Origin: Pseudolabrys sp.
GTDB taxonomy: Bacteria > Pseudomonadota > Alphaproteobacteria > Rhizobiales > Xanthobacteraceae
Length of the DNA: 64,000 nucleotides
NCBI GenBank assembly: GCA_017849615.1
Contig: JAFIGS010000011.1
Location: 248,001-312,000 of the forward strand
Reading direction: 5' to 3'
In this document: piece after piece, positions 7,536 through 15,383 of the stretch
Numbering within the stretch: position 1 is the stretch's first letter
Layout: each line of letters starts with the position of its first letter
Made by a program: the position numbers and the translations under genes
The notes under the pieces: model-generated
The model's database searches: none
What the model saw: the letters and a program-made list of their open reading frames with translations, nothing else
What the model was told of the DNA's origin: nothing

Positions 7536-10127
7536 TCAGGCCGCGCTGCGTTTTGCCGGCGTGATCCGGGCCGGAGCGGTCTCGACCGGGCGGCTCTGCT
7601 GCTCGGCCGGGAAGACGCACGTTACCGTGGTGCCCTCGCCCACCGTGGAATCGATGGTCACCGTGCCGCCGTGCAGCTCGACGAAGGAGCGCACCAGCGA
7701 CAGCCCCAGCCCGGTGCCGCGATGGCCGGAGCCGTTGGCGTCGGTTTCGAACAGGTCGAACACCTTGTCCTGCCGGTCCGGCTCGATACCGGGGCCGCGA
7801 TCGCTGACCGCGAATATCACGGTCTCGCCGTCGCGCCTGGCGGTGAGTGTCACCGCGGCGTGCGGCGGCGAGAAGCCGACGGCGTTCGACAACAGATTGA
7901 ACAGCACCTGCCTCAACCGCTTGGCGTCGGCGGTGAAACTGCCGATGCCGGCGTCGGCGGTGATGTCGAGCGTAATGTGGTTCGGGATCAGGCGATCCTG
8001 CACGCCTTCGGCCGCTTCGAACATGCTGGCGCGGATATCGACCTGCGCCAGGTTCAGCGTCATGGCGCCGGCATCGATGGTGGCGAGATCGAGGATGTTG
8101 TTGATGATAGCCAGCAGGGCGTTGGTCGAGGTGGTGATGTAGCCGAGATATTCGCGCTGCTTGCCGGTCAGCGGGCCGAAGGCCGAATCGCCGAGAAGAT
8201 TGGCGAAGCCGATGATGTTGGTCAGCGGCGAGCGCAGTTCGTAGGACACGTGATGCACGAACTCGATCTTGATCGAGTCGGCGGCGACCAGCGCCTCATT
8301 GCGTTCGCGCAGCGCGCGCTCGACATTCACCGTGTCGGTGACGTCCTGGAAGGTGACCAGCGTGGCGCCGTCCGGCAGCGGCATGGTCGCCATGTTGATC
8401 ATCATGCCGTCGCGGCGTTCGATGGTGGCGGCGACTGGTTCGCGGTTGTCGATGCCGGTCACGGCGCTGCGCAGCGAGCGCCATACCGAGCCGTCGTCGT
8501 GCAGGGCCTGCGTCCAGGCGGTGACGGCCTCGACATGCGGATGGGTGTCGAGCGCCTCGGGCGTCAGCTTCCACATGCTCTGGAATGCCGGATTGTGCAG
8601 GCGCACGCGGCCGTCGGAGCCGAACACGGCGACCGCCTCGCCGAGGTGGTCGAGCGTCTCGCTCTGCACCTTGATCAGCGCCTCGAAGCGCCGGCGCATT
8701 TCCAGCCGCTCGGTGACGTCGTCATAGAGATAAGTGACGCCGCCTTCCGGATTGGGCGTGGTGACGACGCGCAAGGTGCGGTTGTCGGGCAGGTGCCACA
8801 TATGCTCTTTCGGCTCGACGGCGCGATAGGCTTCGTAGAGCTGCTGCTTCCACTGCTTGAAGTCCTGCTCTTCCGGCAGCTTGCGGGCGCTGCGCAAGGT
8901 GTCGAGCACCGCGGTGTCGGTCGGCGCCTGCTCCAGCAGCGCCGGATCGAGATCGAACAGCACGCGGAAGGCGGTGTTGTAGAAGGCGAGCTTGCGGTCG
9001 GCGTTGAAGATGGCGACGCCGGTGGCGAGCTGATCGAGCACGCGGCGATGCGCCTCGGTCATGCGCTGAAGCTCGGTGCGCATGGCCTCGGCTTCGGTGC
9101 GGTCCACCGCCATGCCGGCGGAACCCGTCGCGGTCGGCGCATCGACGACATCGAAAATGCGGCGCTCGCCCGCGACCACGGCCGGCAGACGCCGCGTGAA
9201 GCACTCGCCGTCGGCGCGCAGGCGCGCGATTTCGGCGCGCGCGGTGCGCTCCAGCAGTTCGAGCTCGCGCGCCACGGCGTCGGCCGCGTCGTTGGCCTCG
9301 ACCGCGCGGGCATAGGCGCTGTTGGCGAAGATGAGACGGCCGGCGGCATCGCGAGCCCAGGCCGGGGCGGGCATCGTCTCGAGCATCGTCTTCAGCGTCT
9401 CGAGATCGCCGGCTAGGCGATCGTGGCGCGTGGAGATTTCCACGAGTTCGCTTTCGATGCCGCTGACATCGCGCAGGCGGAGAATGGCGCGGCCGCCGAG
9501 CGCACGGCCTTCGGCCTCCAGCGGCCGGCCGGCTTGCGTTGTCAGCGTCATGGTGAAGCCGCGGCCGTCGCCGCGCAGACGCGTGACCGCGTCCTCGAGG
9601 TGCTGCGCCGCGCCCGGCTCGAGCCAGGTGCCGAACGCGAGCACGCGCGGCGTGCCGGAGCCGACGATGGACGTGTCGCCGATAATGTCCGGTTCGTCCG
9701 AAGCGGCCGGCCAGGTCACGAGCACTTGCGGTTCGGACAGCAGCAATTGCCTGAGCCGGTCGATCTCGGCCTGCATGGCCATGGCTTCGTCGCGCGACAC
9801 GACGGTGCGGCGGTTGCCATAGCGCGTGCGCGCCAGCGCGATGGTGGCGAGAACCGAGAAGCCGACGAGACCGCCGATGATGGTCAGCGTCGCGAAGTCA
9901 TGACGGCCGAACGAGCTGCCGGCCTGTTCGATGGCTGGCTGGGCGAGCGCGAAGGTGCCGCTCGCGGTCCATGCGGCGGCGGCAAGCGCCACGCGCGATA
10001 CGGATCCCAGGAATCCGTATTGCTTCGGACGAGAGCGCGTGTTCGTCGTCCGGTGTGCTGCCGGCATTCCCAATGGCCCCAAGAATCGTGTCGAGCGACG
10101 TGGCAGGCGATGCATCGGATACGACAT
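7536..10127 (-). CDS. divL: DivL-type cell-cycle kinase with Tyr in the H-box
   Basis: An 863-aa PAS-sensor histidine-kinase homologue. There is a hydrophobic N-terminal segment, a transmembrane helix at about 79-99, several PAS-like modules between about 140 and 600, a dimerisation/H-box at 625-640 and a HATPase domain at the C-terminus. The H-box reads VSYELRSPL, so Tyr629 replaces the usual phospho-accepting His. That is the hallmark of DivL, which in Caulobacter tunes the CckA-CtrA pathway and polarity. ATP-binding motifs are intact (NLLSNAV, DRGPGIE, GTGLGLSLV). Its place beside tsaE/amgK-murU-addB supports the call. Met1 is provisional; Met21 is an alternative. Confidence 0.88.
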   Translation of the reverse strand: MSYPMHRLPRRSTRFLGPLGMPAAHRTTNTRSRPKQYGFLGSVSRVALAAAAWTASGTFALAQPAIEQAGSSFGRHDFATLTIIGGLVGFSVLATIALARTRYGNRRTVVSRDEAMAMQAEIDRLRQLLLSEPQVLVTWPAASDEPDIIGDTSIVGSGTPRVLAFGTWLEPGAAQHLEDAVTRLRGDGRGFTMTLTTQAGRPLEAEGRALGGRAILRLRDVSGIESELVEISTRHDRLAGDLETLKTMLETMPAPAWARDAAGRLIFANSAYARAVEANDAADAVARELELLERTARAEIARLRADGECFTRRLPAVVAGERRIFDVVDAPTATGSAGMAVDRTEAEAMRTELQRMTEAHRRVLDQLATGVAIFNADRKLAFYNTAFRVLFDLDPALLEQAPTDTAVLDTLRSARKLPEEQDFKQWKQQLYEAYRAVEPKEHMWHLPDNRTLRVVTTPNPEGGVTYLYDDVTERLEMRRRFEALIKVQSETLDHLGEAVAVFGSDGRVRLHNPAFQSMWKLTPEALDTHPHVEAVTAWTQALHDDGSVWRSLRSAVTGIDNREPVAATIERRDGMMINMATMPLPDGATLVTFQDVTDTVNVERALRERNEALVAADSIKIEFVHHVSYELRSPLTNIIGFANLLGDSAFGPLTGKQREYLGYITTSTNALLAIINNILDLATIDAGAMTLNLAQVDIRASMFEAAEGVQDRLIPNHITLDITADAGIGSFTADAKRLRQVLFNLLSNAVGFSPPHAAVTLTARRDGETVIFAVSDRGPGIEPDRQDKVFDLFETDANGSGHRGTGLGLSLVRSFVELHGGTVTIDSTVGEGTTVTCVFPAEQQSRPVETAPARITPAKRSAA

Positions 10128-10184
10128 TCTCCGGCCTATGACAGGCGCGCCGGAGCATGCGGATGCGATCGACCTATCGCTCGC

Positions 10185-10229
10185 GAATCATTGGACTTTA
10201 CCCTTGCGGCGAGTCGCGCCGAAAGAGTC
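10185..10229. promoter_or_regulatory. Three GANTC sites upstream of divL
   Basis: GAATC at 10185-10189 and GAGTC at 10211-10215 and 10225-10229 lie 58-102 bp upstream of the divL start. GANTC is the methylation site of CcrM, the cell-cycle DNA methyltransferase of Alphaproteobacteria. Three sites within 45 bp is denser than chance. The regulatory role is inference. Confidence 0.4.
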
Positions 10230-10279
10230 CATATGGGGAACGGAGCAAGGAGTGGCGACGTTTTCGGCGACGGCGGCGA

Positions 10280-10690
10280 TTACGCCTTCTGGCGCGCGCG
10301 CCGGGTCATGTCGTCGATATTGATGCGGCCGAGCGCCGCCGAGAAGGAACGCTCGGCTTCGGCCAGCGCCGGTTGCACGATATCGTTCACCAGGCCGGAC
10401 GGCGGCGCGGACGGATCCTCGGCCTCATCGGTGGTGGAGGCGGCGCGCAGGATGTCCTCGGCGGTGATGTAGCGGTGCTCGCGGGCGAGTTCGTAGCCGC
10501 CATGGGGGCCGCGGATACCGCGCAGAATGCCGTCGCGAACGAGAGCCTGCAGAACCGGTTCAAGATGGCGGGGCGGCAGCTTGTGGCGGGCGGCAAGCGC
10601 TTTGGCCGAGACCGGGCGGCTCTCGGAATTAATGGCCACATCGATTACGGCGGCAATGGCCAGAACGCCTTTGCGGGAAACGAGCGGCAT
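10280..10690 (-). CDS. Rrf2-family transcriptional regulator without cysteines
   Basis: A 136-aa Rrf2-family winged-helix protein. The N-terminal HTH (SAKALAARHKLPPRHLEPVLQALV) and wing (RGPHGGYELARE) are clear. Unlike IscR or NsrR it has no cysteine at all, so it cannot bind the usual Fe-S cluster through Cys ligands. I start it at ATG 10690 (MPLVSRKG), where the family alignment begins; longer in-frame starts run into the end of dut. It follows dut on the same strand by 86 bp, and an inverted repeat lies just upstream. The target is unknown; autoregulation is possible. Confidence 0.85.
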   Translation of the reverse strand: MPLVSRKGVLAIAAVIDVAINSESRPVSAKALAARHKLPPRHLEPVLQALVRDGILRGIRGPHGGYELAREHRYITAEDILRAASTTDEAEDPSAPPSGLVNDIVQPALAEAERSFSAALGRINIDDMTRRARQKA

Positions 10691-10710
10691 TGTCAGGGCA
10701 CCACGGAAGC

Positions 10711-10729
10711 TAATACCCCCGAGGTAATA
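10711..10729. promoter_or_regulatory. Inverted repeat upstream of the Rrf2 gene
   Basis: TAATACC (10711-10717), five bases, then GGTAATA (10723-10729): the arms match at 6 of 7 positions and lie 20 bp upstream of the Rrf2 ATG. Rrf2 proteins bind dyads of this kind, so this is a candidate autoregulatory operator. Confidence 0.4.
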
Positions 10730-10776
10730 GATTACAGTTACGGTGACGTCCAGCGCAAAGCGGCAAAAATTTGTCG

Positions 10777-11229
10777 TCAACTTCCAGTTGAGCCGAATCC
10801 GCCCGAACCCCGCACGGTCTGATCGAGAACCGCGGCTTTTACAAATGTTGCGCGCGTGACGGTTGCGATCACGCACTGCGCGATTCGCATGCCGCGGCTG
10901 ACGACGACCGAATCGGCGCCAAGATTGACGAGCAGCACTTGCACCTCGCCGCGATAATCGGCGTCGATGGTGCCGGGCGAGTTGAGAACGGTGAGGCCCT
11001 GCTTCACAGCGAGACCGGAGCGCGGCCGCACCTGCGCCTCGAATCCTTCCGGCAAAGCGAAAGCGAGTCCGGTCGGCACCAGCGCACGCGCGCCAGGCCC
11101 GATGGTGAGCGGCGCATCTTCAGGCACGGCGGCGGTCAGATCGAAGCCGGCGGCGAGCGCGCTCTGATAGGCGGGCGGCGGCAGGCCTTCGCCGTGCGGC
11201 AACTGCATGATGCGGAGTTCGACGTTCAA
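10777..11229 (-). CDS. dut: dUTP diphosphatase
   Basis: Trimeric dUTPase (150 aa, the usual length) hydrolysing dUTP to dUMP and PPi, which keeps uracil out of DNA and supplies dTMP synthesis. Family motifs appear in order: [31 protein letters not shown] and the C-terminal [10 protein letters not shown] that closes over the active site. The start overlaps the coaBC stop (ATGA), so the two are co-translated. coaBC-dut is a conserved alphaproteobacterial pair. Confidence 0.96.
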   Translation of the reverse strand: MNVELRIMQLPHGEGLPPPAYQSALAAGFDLTAAVPEDAPLTIGPGARALVPTGLAFALPEGFEAQVRPRSGLAVKQGLTVLNSPGTIDADYRGEVQVLLVNLGADSVVVSRGMRIAQCVIATVTRATFVKAAVLDQTVRGSGGFGSTGS

Positions 11230-12620
11230 GGTCTGTCCTTCCCGATGGTGGCGGCGATTTTGGCGATCAGCATCGCGGCGGCTTCTTCCTTGCTCTGCGG
11301 CGGCCAGTCGTCAACGCCGTCTTTGGTGACGAGATGGATGGTGTTGCTGTCGCCGCCCATGATGCCGGTCGCCGGCGAGACGTCATTGGCCAGTATCCAG
11401 TCGCAGCCTTTTCTGGCGAGCTTGGCTTTGGCATTGGCGATAACGTTTTCGGTTTCCGCCGCGAAGCCGATGACCAGCGGCGGCCGGTCCTTGCTGCGGT
11501 GCGCGATGGTGGAGAGAATATCCGGGTTTTCCGTCAGCGACAGTTGCGGCACGGCTGCGCCCGCCTGCTTCTTGATCTTCTGCTCGCCGGCATTGGCGAC
11601 GCGCCAGTCCGCCACCGCGGCGGCGAAAATGGCAATATCCACGGGCAGCGCCGTCTCCACGGCGCCCAGCATGTCGCGCGCGCTTTCGACCTCAATGACA
11701 TTGACGCCGTCCGGCTTGCGCAAGGTCACCGGGCCGCTGATGAGCGTTACCGAAGCGCCGGCTTCCGCCGCTGCGGCGGCGATGGCGTAACCCTGTTTAC
11801 CGGAGGAGCGGTTGGCGATGTAGCGCACCGGATCGATCGGCTCATGCGTCGGGCCGGCGGTGATAAGGATGCGTTTGCCTTTGAGCGGTTGCAGCGTCGT
11901 TTCGGCCTTGAGCAGACGATCGACGGCGCCGGCGATTTCGAGCGGCTCGGCCATGCGGCCTTTGCCGTGCTCGCCGCGCTCCGCCATCTCGCCGGCATTG
12001 GGGCCGATCAGCGCGACGCCGTCGGCTTTCAGTTGCGACAGATTGCGCTGCGTCGCCTTGTGCGACCACATCGCCGGGTTCATCGCCGGCGCGAGCAGTA
12101 TCTTCGCCCGCGTCGCCAGCAGCACGGCGGTGGCGAGATCGCCCACGAGACCTTGCGCCATCTTCGCCATCAGGTCGGCGGTGGCCGGCGCGACGACGAC
12201 AAGATCGGTTTCGCGCGCGAGGCGAATATGGCCGACATCGAATTCGTGGTCGGGATTGAACAGGTCGGTATAGACGCGGCCGCCGGCCAGCGCGCCGGCG
12301 GCGAGCGGCGTGACGAACTCTGCTGCCGCCTGCGTGAGGATGCAGCGCACTGCGTAGCCGCGCTCCTTGAGCCGGCGGATGAGGTCGAGCGATTTGTAGG
12401 CGGCGATGCCGCCGCCGATGATCAGCAGTACGCGCGCCTGGCTGGTGGCGGCCGCGCTCGCGGCAGGCGCGGCGGGCTGCGCGGGCGCCTCGGTTTCGCC
12501 GGCGGCCTCGCGCAAAATGCTGCGCACCTCGTCCTCGACCGAGCGGCCATTGCGCGCCGCGCGCAGCCGGAGCTGCTGCTTGAGCGCCTCGTCGAGCTGC
12601 CGGACGGTCAGCGACGCCAT
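11226..12620 (-). CDS. coaBC: CoaBC with an N-terminal ribbon-helix-helix domain
   Basis: Bifunctional phosphopantothenate-cysteine ligase / phosphopantothenoylcysteine decarboxylase (464 aa), which makes 4'-phosphopantetheine for coenzyme A. The flavoprotein decarboxylase begins at about residue 64 ([14 protein letters not shown]), with His131 in HIRLA and the PAMNPAMW loop; the ligase half begins near [13 protein letters not shown]. In front is an extra region of about 60 residues. Residues 1-38 ([20 protein letters not shown], then [16 protein letters not shown]) look like a FitA/Arc-type ribbon-helix-helix antitoxin domain, followed by an Ala/Pro linker. Most CoaBC proteins lack this. A perfect inverted repeat lies 35 bp upstream of the ATG. 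Confidence 0.93.
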   Translation of the reverse strand: MASLTVRQLDEALKQQLRLRAARNGRSVEDEVRSILREAAGETEAPAQPAAPAASAAATSQARVLLIIGGGIAAYKSLDLIRRLKERGYAVRCILTQAAAEFVTPLAAGALAGGRVYTDLFNPDHEFDVGHIRLARETDLVVVAPATADLMAKMAQGLVGDLATAVLLATRAKILLAPAMNPAMWSHKATQRNLSQLKADGVALIGPNAGEMAERGEHGKGRMAEPLEIAGAVDRLLKAETTLQPLKGKRILITAGPTHEPIDPVRYIANRSSGKQGYAIAAAAAEAGASVTLISGPVTLRKPDGVNVIEVESARDMLGAVETALPVDIAIFAAAVADWRVANAGEQKIKKQAGAAVPQLSLTENPDILSTIAHRSKDRPPLVIGFAAETENVIANAKAKLARKGCDWILANDVSPATGIMGGDSNTIHLVTKDGVDDWPPQSKEEAAAMLIAKIAATIGKDRP

Positions 12621-12654
12621 GGAAAAACTCCATCAGATCAAAGGTATATTCCAT

Positions 12655-12684
12655 TATGATTGCATTGATACCAATGCAATCATA
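12655..12684. promoter_or_regulatory. Perfect 13-bp inverted repeat upstream of coaBC
   Basis: Left arm TATGATTGCATTG (12655-12667), spacer ATAC, right arm CAATGCAATCATA (12672-12684): 13 of 13 positions complementary. On the minus strand the dyad overlaps a possible promoter (TTGCAT at 12679-12674, CATAAT at 12658-12653, short 15-bp spacing) and sits 35 bp before the coaBC start. It has no T tract, so it is not a terminator. Ribbon-helix-helix antitoxins bind inverted repeats at their own promoters; the CoaBC N-terminus is the obvious candidate ligand. Confidence 0.65.
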
Positions 12685-12705
12685 TCGAGATCATAGTCTG
12701 GAAGG

Positions 12706-12765
12706 TTGACAACGGCCAGCCGTCCTATATTTAACAGATCGGTTATTTAACTATTTGGCTAAATA
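12706..12765 (+). promoter_or_regulatory. Promoter and dyad operator of the arsR-SRPBCC-GST genes
   Basis: TTGACA at 12706-12711 and TATTTA at 12728-12733 (16-bp spacing) form a good sigma-70 promoter on the plus strand. Just downstream, TATTTAAC (12744-12751) and GCTAAATA (12758-12765) form an inverted repeat with 7 of 8 matches, ending 2 bp before the ArsR start codon. A repressor bound there would block transcription. No clear Shine-Dalgarno precedes the ATG, so initiation may be leaderless or nearly so. Confidence 0.5.
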
Positions 12766-12767
12766 CG

Positions 12768-13166
12768 ATGCTCGACACCGACCGTCTCAACGCCACCTTC
12801 GCCGCGCTGGCCGATCCGACGCGCCGCGCCATTCTGGCGCGCCTCGCGCTTGGCGAAACCTCGGTGCAGAAGCTGGCCGAGCCCTTCGCCATCAGCCTGC
12901 CCGCCATCTCGCGGCACCTGAAGGTGCTGGAGCATGCCGGCCTCATCAGCCGCGGCCGCGACGCGCAGATGCGGCCGTGCAAGATCGACACGGCCGGCCT
13001 CATCGGCGTCGATCACTGGCTCGAGGAATATCGCAAGCTGTGGGGCCAGAGCATGGACAAGCTCGAGAGCTATCTCGAGGTGATGAAGGCGCAGCAGGGC
13101 GCCGCGCCGCCAAAGAAATCCCGTTCGGTGAAGCGTCAAGGAGCAAGCCATGGCCGTAAAGACTGA
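12768..13166 (+). CDS. ArsR/SdpR-type winged-helix repressor
   Basis: A 132-aa ArsR-family regulator. Core helices are TFAALADPTRRAILARLALG, then the HTH with LPAISRHLKVLEHAGLI. It lacks the CxCxxC metal site of true ArsR and belongs with the SdpR-like members that pair with SRPBCC/AHSA1 proteins. The 3' end overlaps the next gene by 17 bp, so the two are translated together. A dyad immediately before its ATG is the likely autoregulatory operator. The inducer is unknown. Confidence 0.9.
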   Translation: MLDTDRLNATFAALADPTRRAILARLALGETSVQKLAEPFAISLPAISRHLKVLEHAGLISRGRDAQMRPCKIDTAGLIGVDHWLEEYRKLWGQSMDKLESYLEVMKAQQGAAPPKKSRSVKRQGASHGRKD

Positions 13167-13641
13167 TCTCGATCTCAGCGATCCCGTTGCCATCAAGGGC
13201 ACGCGCGAGTTCGACGCGCCGGTCGCGCTGGTGTTCGCGGCCTTCACCGACCCGACGCATCTGGCGCAATGGTGGGGGCCGAACGGCTTCACCACCACGA
13301 CCTCGCATTTCGAGTTCAGGCCGGGCGGCGTCTGGCGCTTCGTCATGCACGGGCCGGACGGCCGCGATTACCAGAACCGCGTTACCTTCGACGCGATCGA
13401 GGCCAACAAACGCATCGCCTATCACCACGGCGGCGGCGAGGAGGATCTCGAGCCGGTAAGCTTCGCCCAGACGGTGACCTTCGAGGATATCGGCCAGGGC
13501 CGCACCCGCATCGTCTGGCACGGCGTCTTCCCGACTGCCGAAATGCGCGACTTCGTCATCAAGGAATACGGCGCCGACAAGGGCCTGCAGGAAACCACGG
13601 CGCGGCTCGCGGGCTATGTCGCCACCATGGCGCGGAGTTAG
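13150..13641 (+). CDS. SRPBCC (AHSA1-like) ligand-binding protein
   Basis: A 163-aa START/SRPBCC-fold protein of the AHSA1 group. It starts with the beta-strand pattern TREFDAPVALVFAAFTDP and the hallmark LAQWWGP, followed by FRPGGVWRFVMHGPDG. These proteins form a deep hydrophobic pocket for small lipophilic ligands; no catalytic residue is evident. The ArsR-SRPBCC overlapping pair is a widespread module whose ligand is generally unknown. Its overlap with arsR and the tight junction with the GST suggest a single operon. Confidence 0.9.
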   Translation: MAVKTDLDLSDPVAIKGTREFDAPVALVFAAFTDPTHLAQWWGPNGFTTTTSHFEFRPGGVWRFVMHGPDGRDYQNRVTFDAIEANKRIAYHHGGGEEDLEPVSFAQTVTFEDIGQGRTRIVWHGVFPTAEMRDFVIKEYGADKGLQETTARLAGYVATMARS

Positions 13642-13642
13642 A

Positions 13643-14317
13643 ATGATGACCCTGAAGCTCTACTATCACCCGCTGTCGTCCTACTGCCACAAGGCGATAA
13701 TCGCGCTCTACGAGAACGACATTCCGTTCGAGCCGGTGGTGGTGAACCTGATGGACCCCGTTTCCAGCGCGGAAATGCGGGCGCTTTGGCCGGTCGGCAA
13801 ATTTCCGGTCCTCAAGGACGAGAAGCGCGGCCACGCCATCGCCGAATCGAGCGTCATCATCGACTATCTCGACACCTACTATGCGCAAAAGCGCCTGATC
13901 CCGGCGGATGCCGATGCCGCCTGGCAGGCGCGGATGTGGGATCGTTTCTTCGATCTCTACGTGATGGAGAAGCAGGGCAAGCTGGTCGACGACAATCTGC
14001 GTCCCGCGGAGGCGCGCGACCCTCACGGCGTCGCCAAGGCGAAGGAGGCGCTGGAAAAGTCCTACGCGATCGTCGAGAGCAAGCTCGGCGCCAGCGATAC
14101 CTGGATCCTCGGCGACGATTATTCGCTGGCCGACTGCGCCGCGTCGCCGGCGCTGTTCTATGCCAGCCTCGTCGTGCCGATCACCGACGCAACACCGAAG
14201 CTCAAGGCTTACTATGAGCGGCTGGTGCGGCGGCCATCATACTTGCGTGCGCTCAAGGAAGCCGAGCCGTTCTTCGACTGGGTGCCGATGGATGTGAAGC
14301 CGCGCATGCCGGCCTAA
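13643..14317 (+). CDS. Glutathione S-transferase family protein
   Basis: A 224-aa GST. The thioredoxin-like N-terminal domain is KLYYHPLSSYCHKAIIALYEND, with a Ser/Cys-type active-site loop (SSYCHK), a cis-Pro glutathione-binding segment (VGKFPVLKDE) and AESSVIIDYL. The C-terminal all-helical domain contains the conserved N-capping motif (ILGDDYSLADCAA). It starts 1 bp after the SRPBCC stop (ATG at 13643, or 13646), giving a three-gene operon with ArsR and SRPBCC. Likely conjugation or reduction of an electrophile; substrate unknown. Confidence 0.9.
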   Translation: MMTLKLYYHPLSSYCHKAIIALYENDIPFEPVVVNLMDPVSSAEMRALWPVGKFPVLKDEKRGHAIAESSVIIDYLDTYYAQKRLIPADADAAWQARMWDRFFDLYVMEKQGKLVDDNLRPAEARDPHGVAKAKEALEKSYAIVESKLGASDTWILGDDYSLADCAASPALFYASLVVPITDATPKLKAYYERLVRRPSYLRALKEAEPFFDWVPMDVKPRMPA

Positions 14318-14319
14318 GG

Positions 14320-14814
14320 CTACAGAAGCGCCATCAGCGCCTTGCGCAAATCGTCAGCGCTCCCGTTCGCGATCCTGAACTCGAGCGTGGTGTGGGCCTC
14401 GCGCCAGATCGGATAGGCCTGCGCCAGCAGTGCGCGGCCCTCCGGCGTGATGCCGAGGCGGCGGCTGCGCCTGTCGTCCTTGTCGACGGCGATGGTAATC
14501 AGGCCGCGCCGTTCCAGCGGCTTCAGATTCGCGGTGAGCGTGGTGCGGTCCATGGCCAGCAGTTCCGCGACGCTGCCGATGGTCGGCGGTTCCGGGCGAT
14601 TGAGCGACGTCAGCAGCGAAAACTGCCCGCTGGTCAGATCGAGAGGCCGCAGCACCTCGTCGAAGCGCCGCGCCAGCGCCCGCGCGGCACGCTGTACATG
14701 CAGGCACAGGCAGGCATCGCGCACCTCGATGGTCTTGTCGAAGCCCATCGCCGGCAACGCTTCGGCCGCGCCGGCGCGCGCCAAATCCGGCTTCTTGTCT
14801 TGACGTATTGACAT
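14320..14814 (-). CDS. MarR-family regulator
   Basis: A 164-aa MarR protein. Winged helix: LTSGQFSLLTSLNR, then SVAELLAMDRTTLTANLKPLERRGLI and the wing DKDDRRSRRLGITPEG. Two cysteines, Cys35 and Cys37 (DACLCLHVQ), sit in the N-terminal helix near where OhrR-type MarR proteins keep their peroxide-sensing Cys, so thiol sensing is possible. It is divergent from the glyoxalase-fold gene, and a palindromic site lies between them. It converges on the GST gene with a 2-bp gap. Confidence 0.9.
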   Translation of the reverse strand: MSIRQDKKPDLARAGAAEALPAMGFDKTIEVRDACLCLHVQRAARALARRFDEVLRPLDLTSGQFSLLTSLNRPEPPTIGSVAELLAMDRTTLTANLKPLERRGLITIAVDKDDRRSRRLGITPEGRALLAQAYPIWREAHTTLEFRIANGSADDLRKALMALL

Positions 14815-14820
14815 ACCGGA

Positions 14821-14844
14821 TAATATGTTGATATCAACGTATAT
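14821..14844. promoter_or_regulatory. MarR-type operator in a divergent promoter
   Basis: GTTGATATCAAC (14827-14838) is a perfect 12-bp palindrome inside a longer near-palindrome (TATGTTGAT and ATCAACGTA, 8 of 9). It lies 6 bp upstream of the marR start and about 80 bp before the divergent plus-strand operon. TTGATATCAA cores are typical MarR/OhrR-family sites. It probably controls both directions. Confidence 0.6.
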
Positions 14845-14917
14845 GTCAAGGAAAGCCGCACAGGGCGGCCCGCCAATGCACAGCGATGAACGCTCATCGC
14901 ACTAGGAAGGAAACGAC

Positions 14918-15343
14918 ATGCAGGTTCAGCCTTATTTGAGCTTCGAAGGCCGCTGCGAGGAAGCGCTGGAATTCTACAAGAAGGCGGTTGGCGCGCAGGT
15001 CGAGGTCATGATGCGCTTCAGCGACGCGCCGGCCGATGGCGGCATGTCCGATGAAGGCTGCGGCGGCCCGATGCCGCCGGCGAACAAGATCATGCACTCG
15101 AGCTTCAAGGTCGGCGATAGCGTCGTCATGGCGACCGACGGCATGACCAGCGGCAAGACGGATTTCAAGGGCATCTCGCTGGCGCTCTCGACCAAGGACG
15201 ATGCCGAAGCCAAACGGATGTTCGACGCCTTGAGCGAAGGCGGCACCGTGATGCAACCGCTGATGAAAACCTTCTTCGCCTCCAGCTTCGGCATGGTCGC
15301 CGACAAGTTCGGCGTCGCGTGGATGGTGGTCACCGCGCCGTAG
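14918..15343 (+). CDS. PhnB-like glyoxalase-fold (VOC) protein
   Basis: A 141-aa VOC protein of the PhnB/YjdN type: QVQPYLSFEGRCEEALEFYKKAVGA at the N-terminus, a central SSFKVGDSVVMATDG and a C-terminal FGMVADKFGVAWMV. GGAAGG precedes the ATG. First gene of the plus-strand set under the MarR-type operator. The family covers small-molecule binding, isomerisation and resistance, and the usual metal ligands are not obvious here, so the function is open. Confidence 0.88.
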   Translation: MQVQPYLSFEGRCEEALEFYKKAVGAQVEVMMRFSDAPADGGMSDEGCGGPMPPANKIMHSSFKVGDSVVMATDGMTSGKTDFKGISLALSTKDDAEAKRMFDALSEGGTVMQPLMKTFFASSFGMVADKFGVAWMVVTAP

Positions 15344-15383
15344 GGCAGTGACTCAAGGCCGGGGGGCAACAAGGAGGACTCGG

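Noticed and set aside
3062-9416. Several long plus-strand frames across addB, tsaE-amgK and divL
   Set aside because: All are antisense shadows of well-supported minus-strand genes in GC-rich DNA, lacking motifs or ribosome-binding sites.
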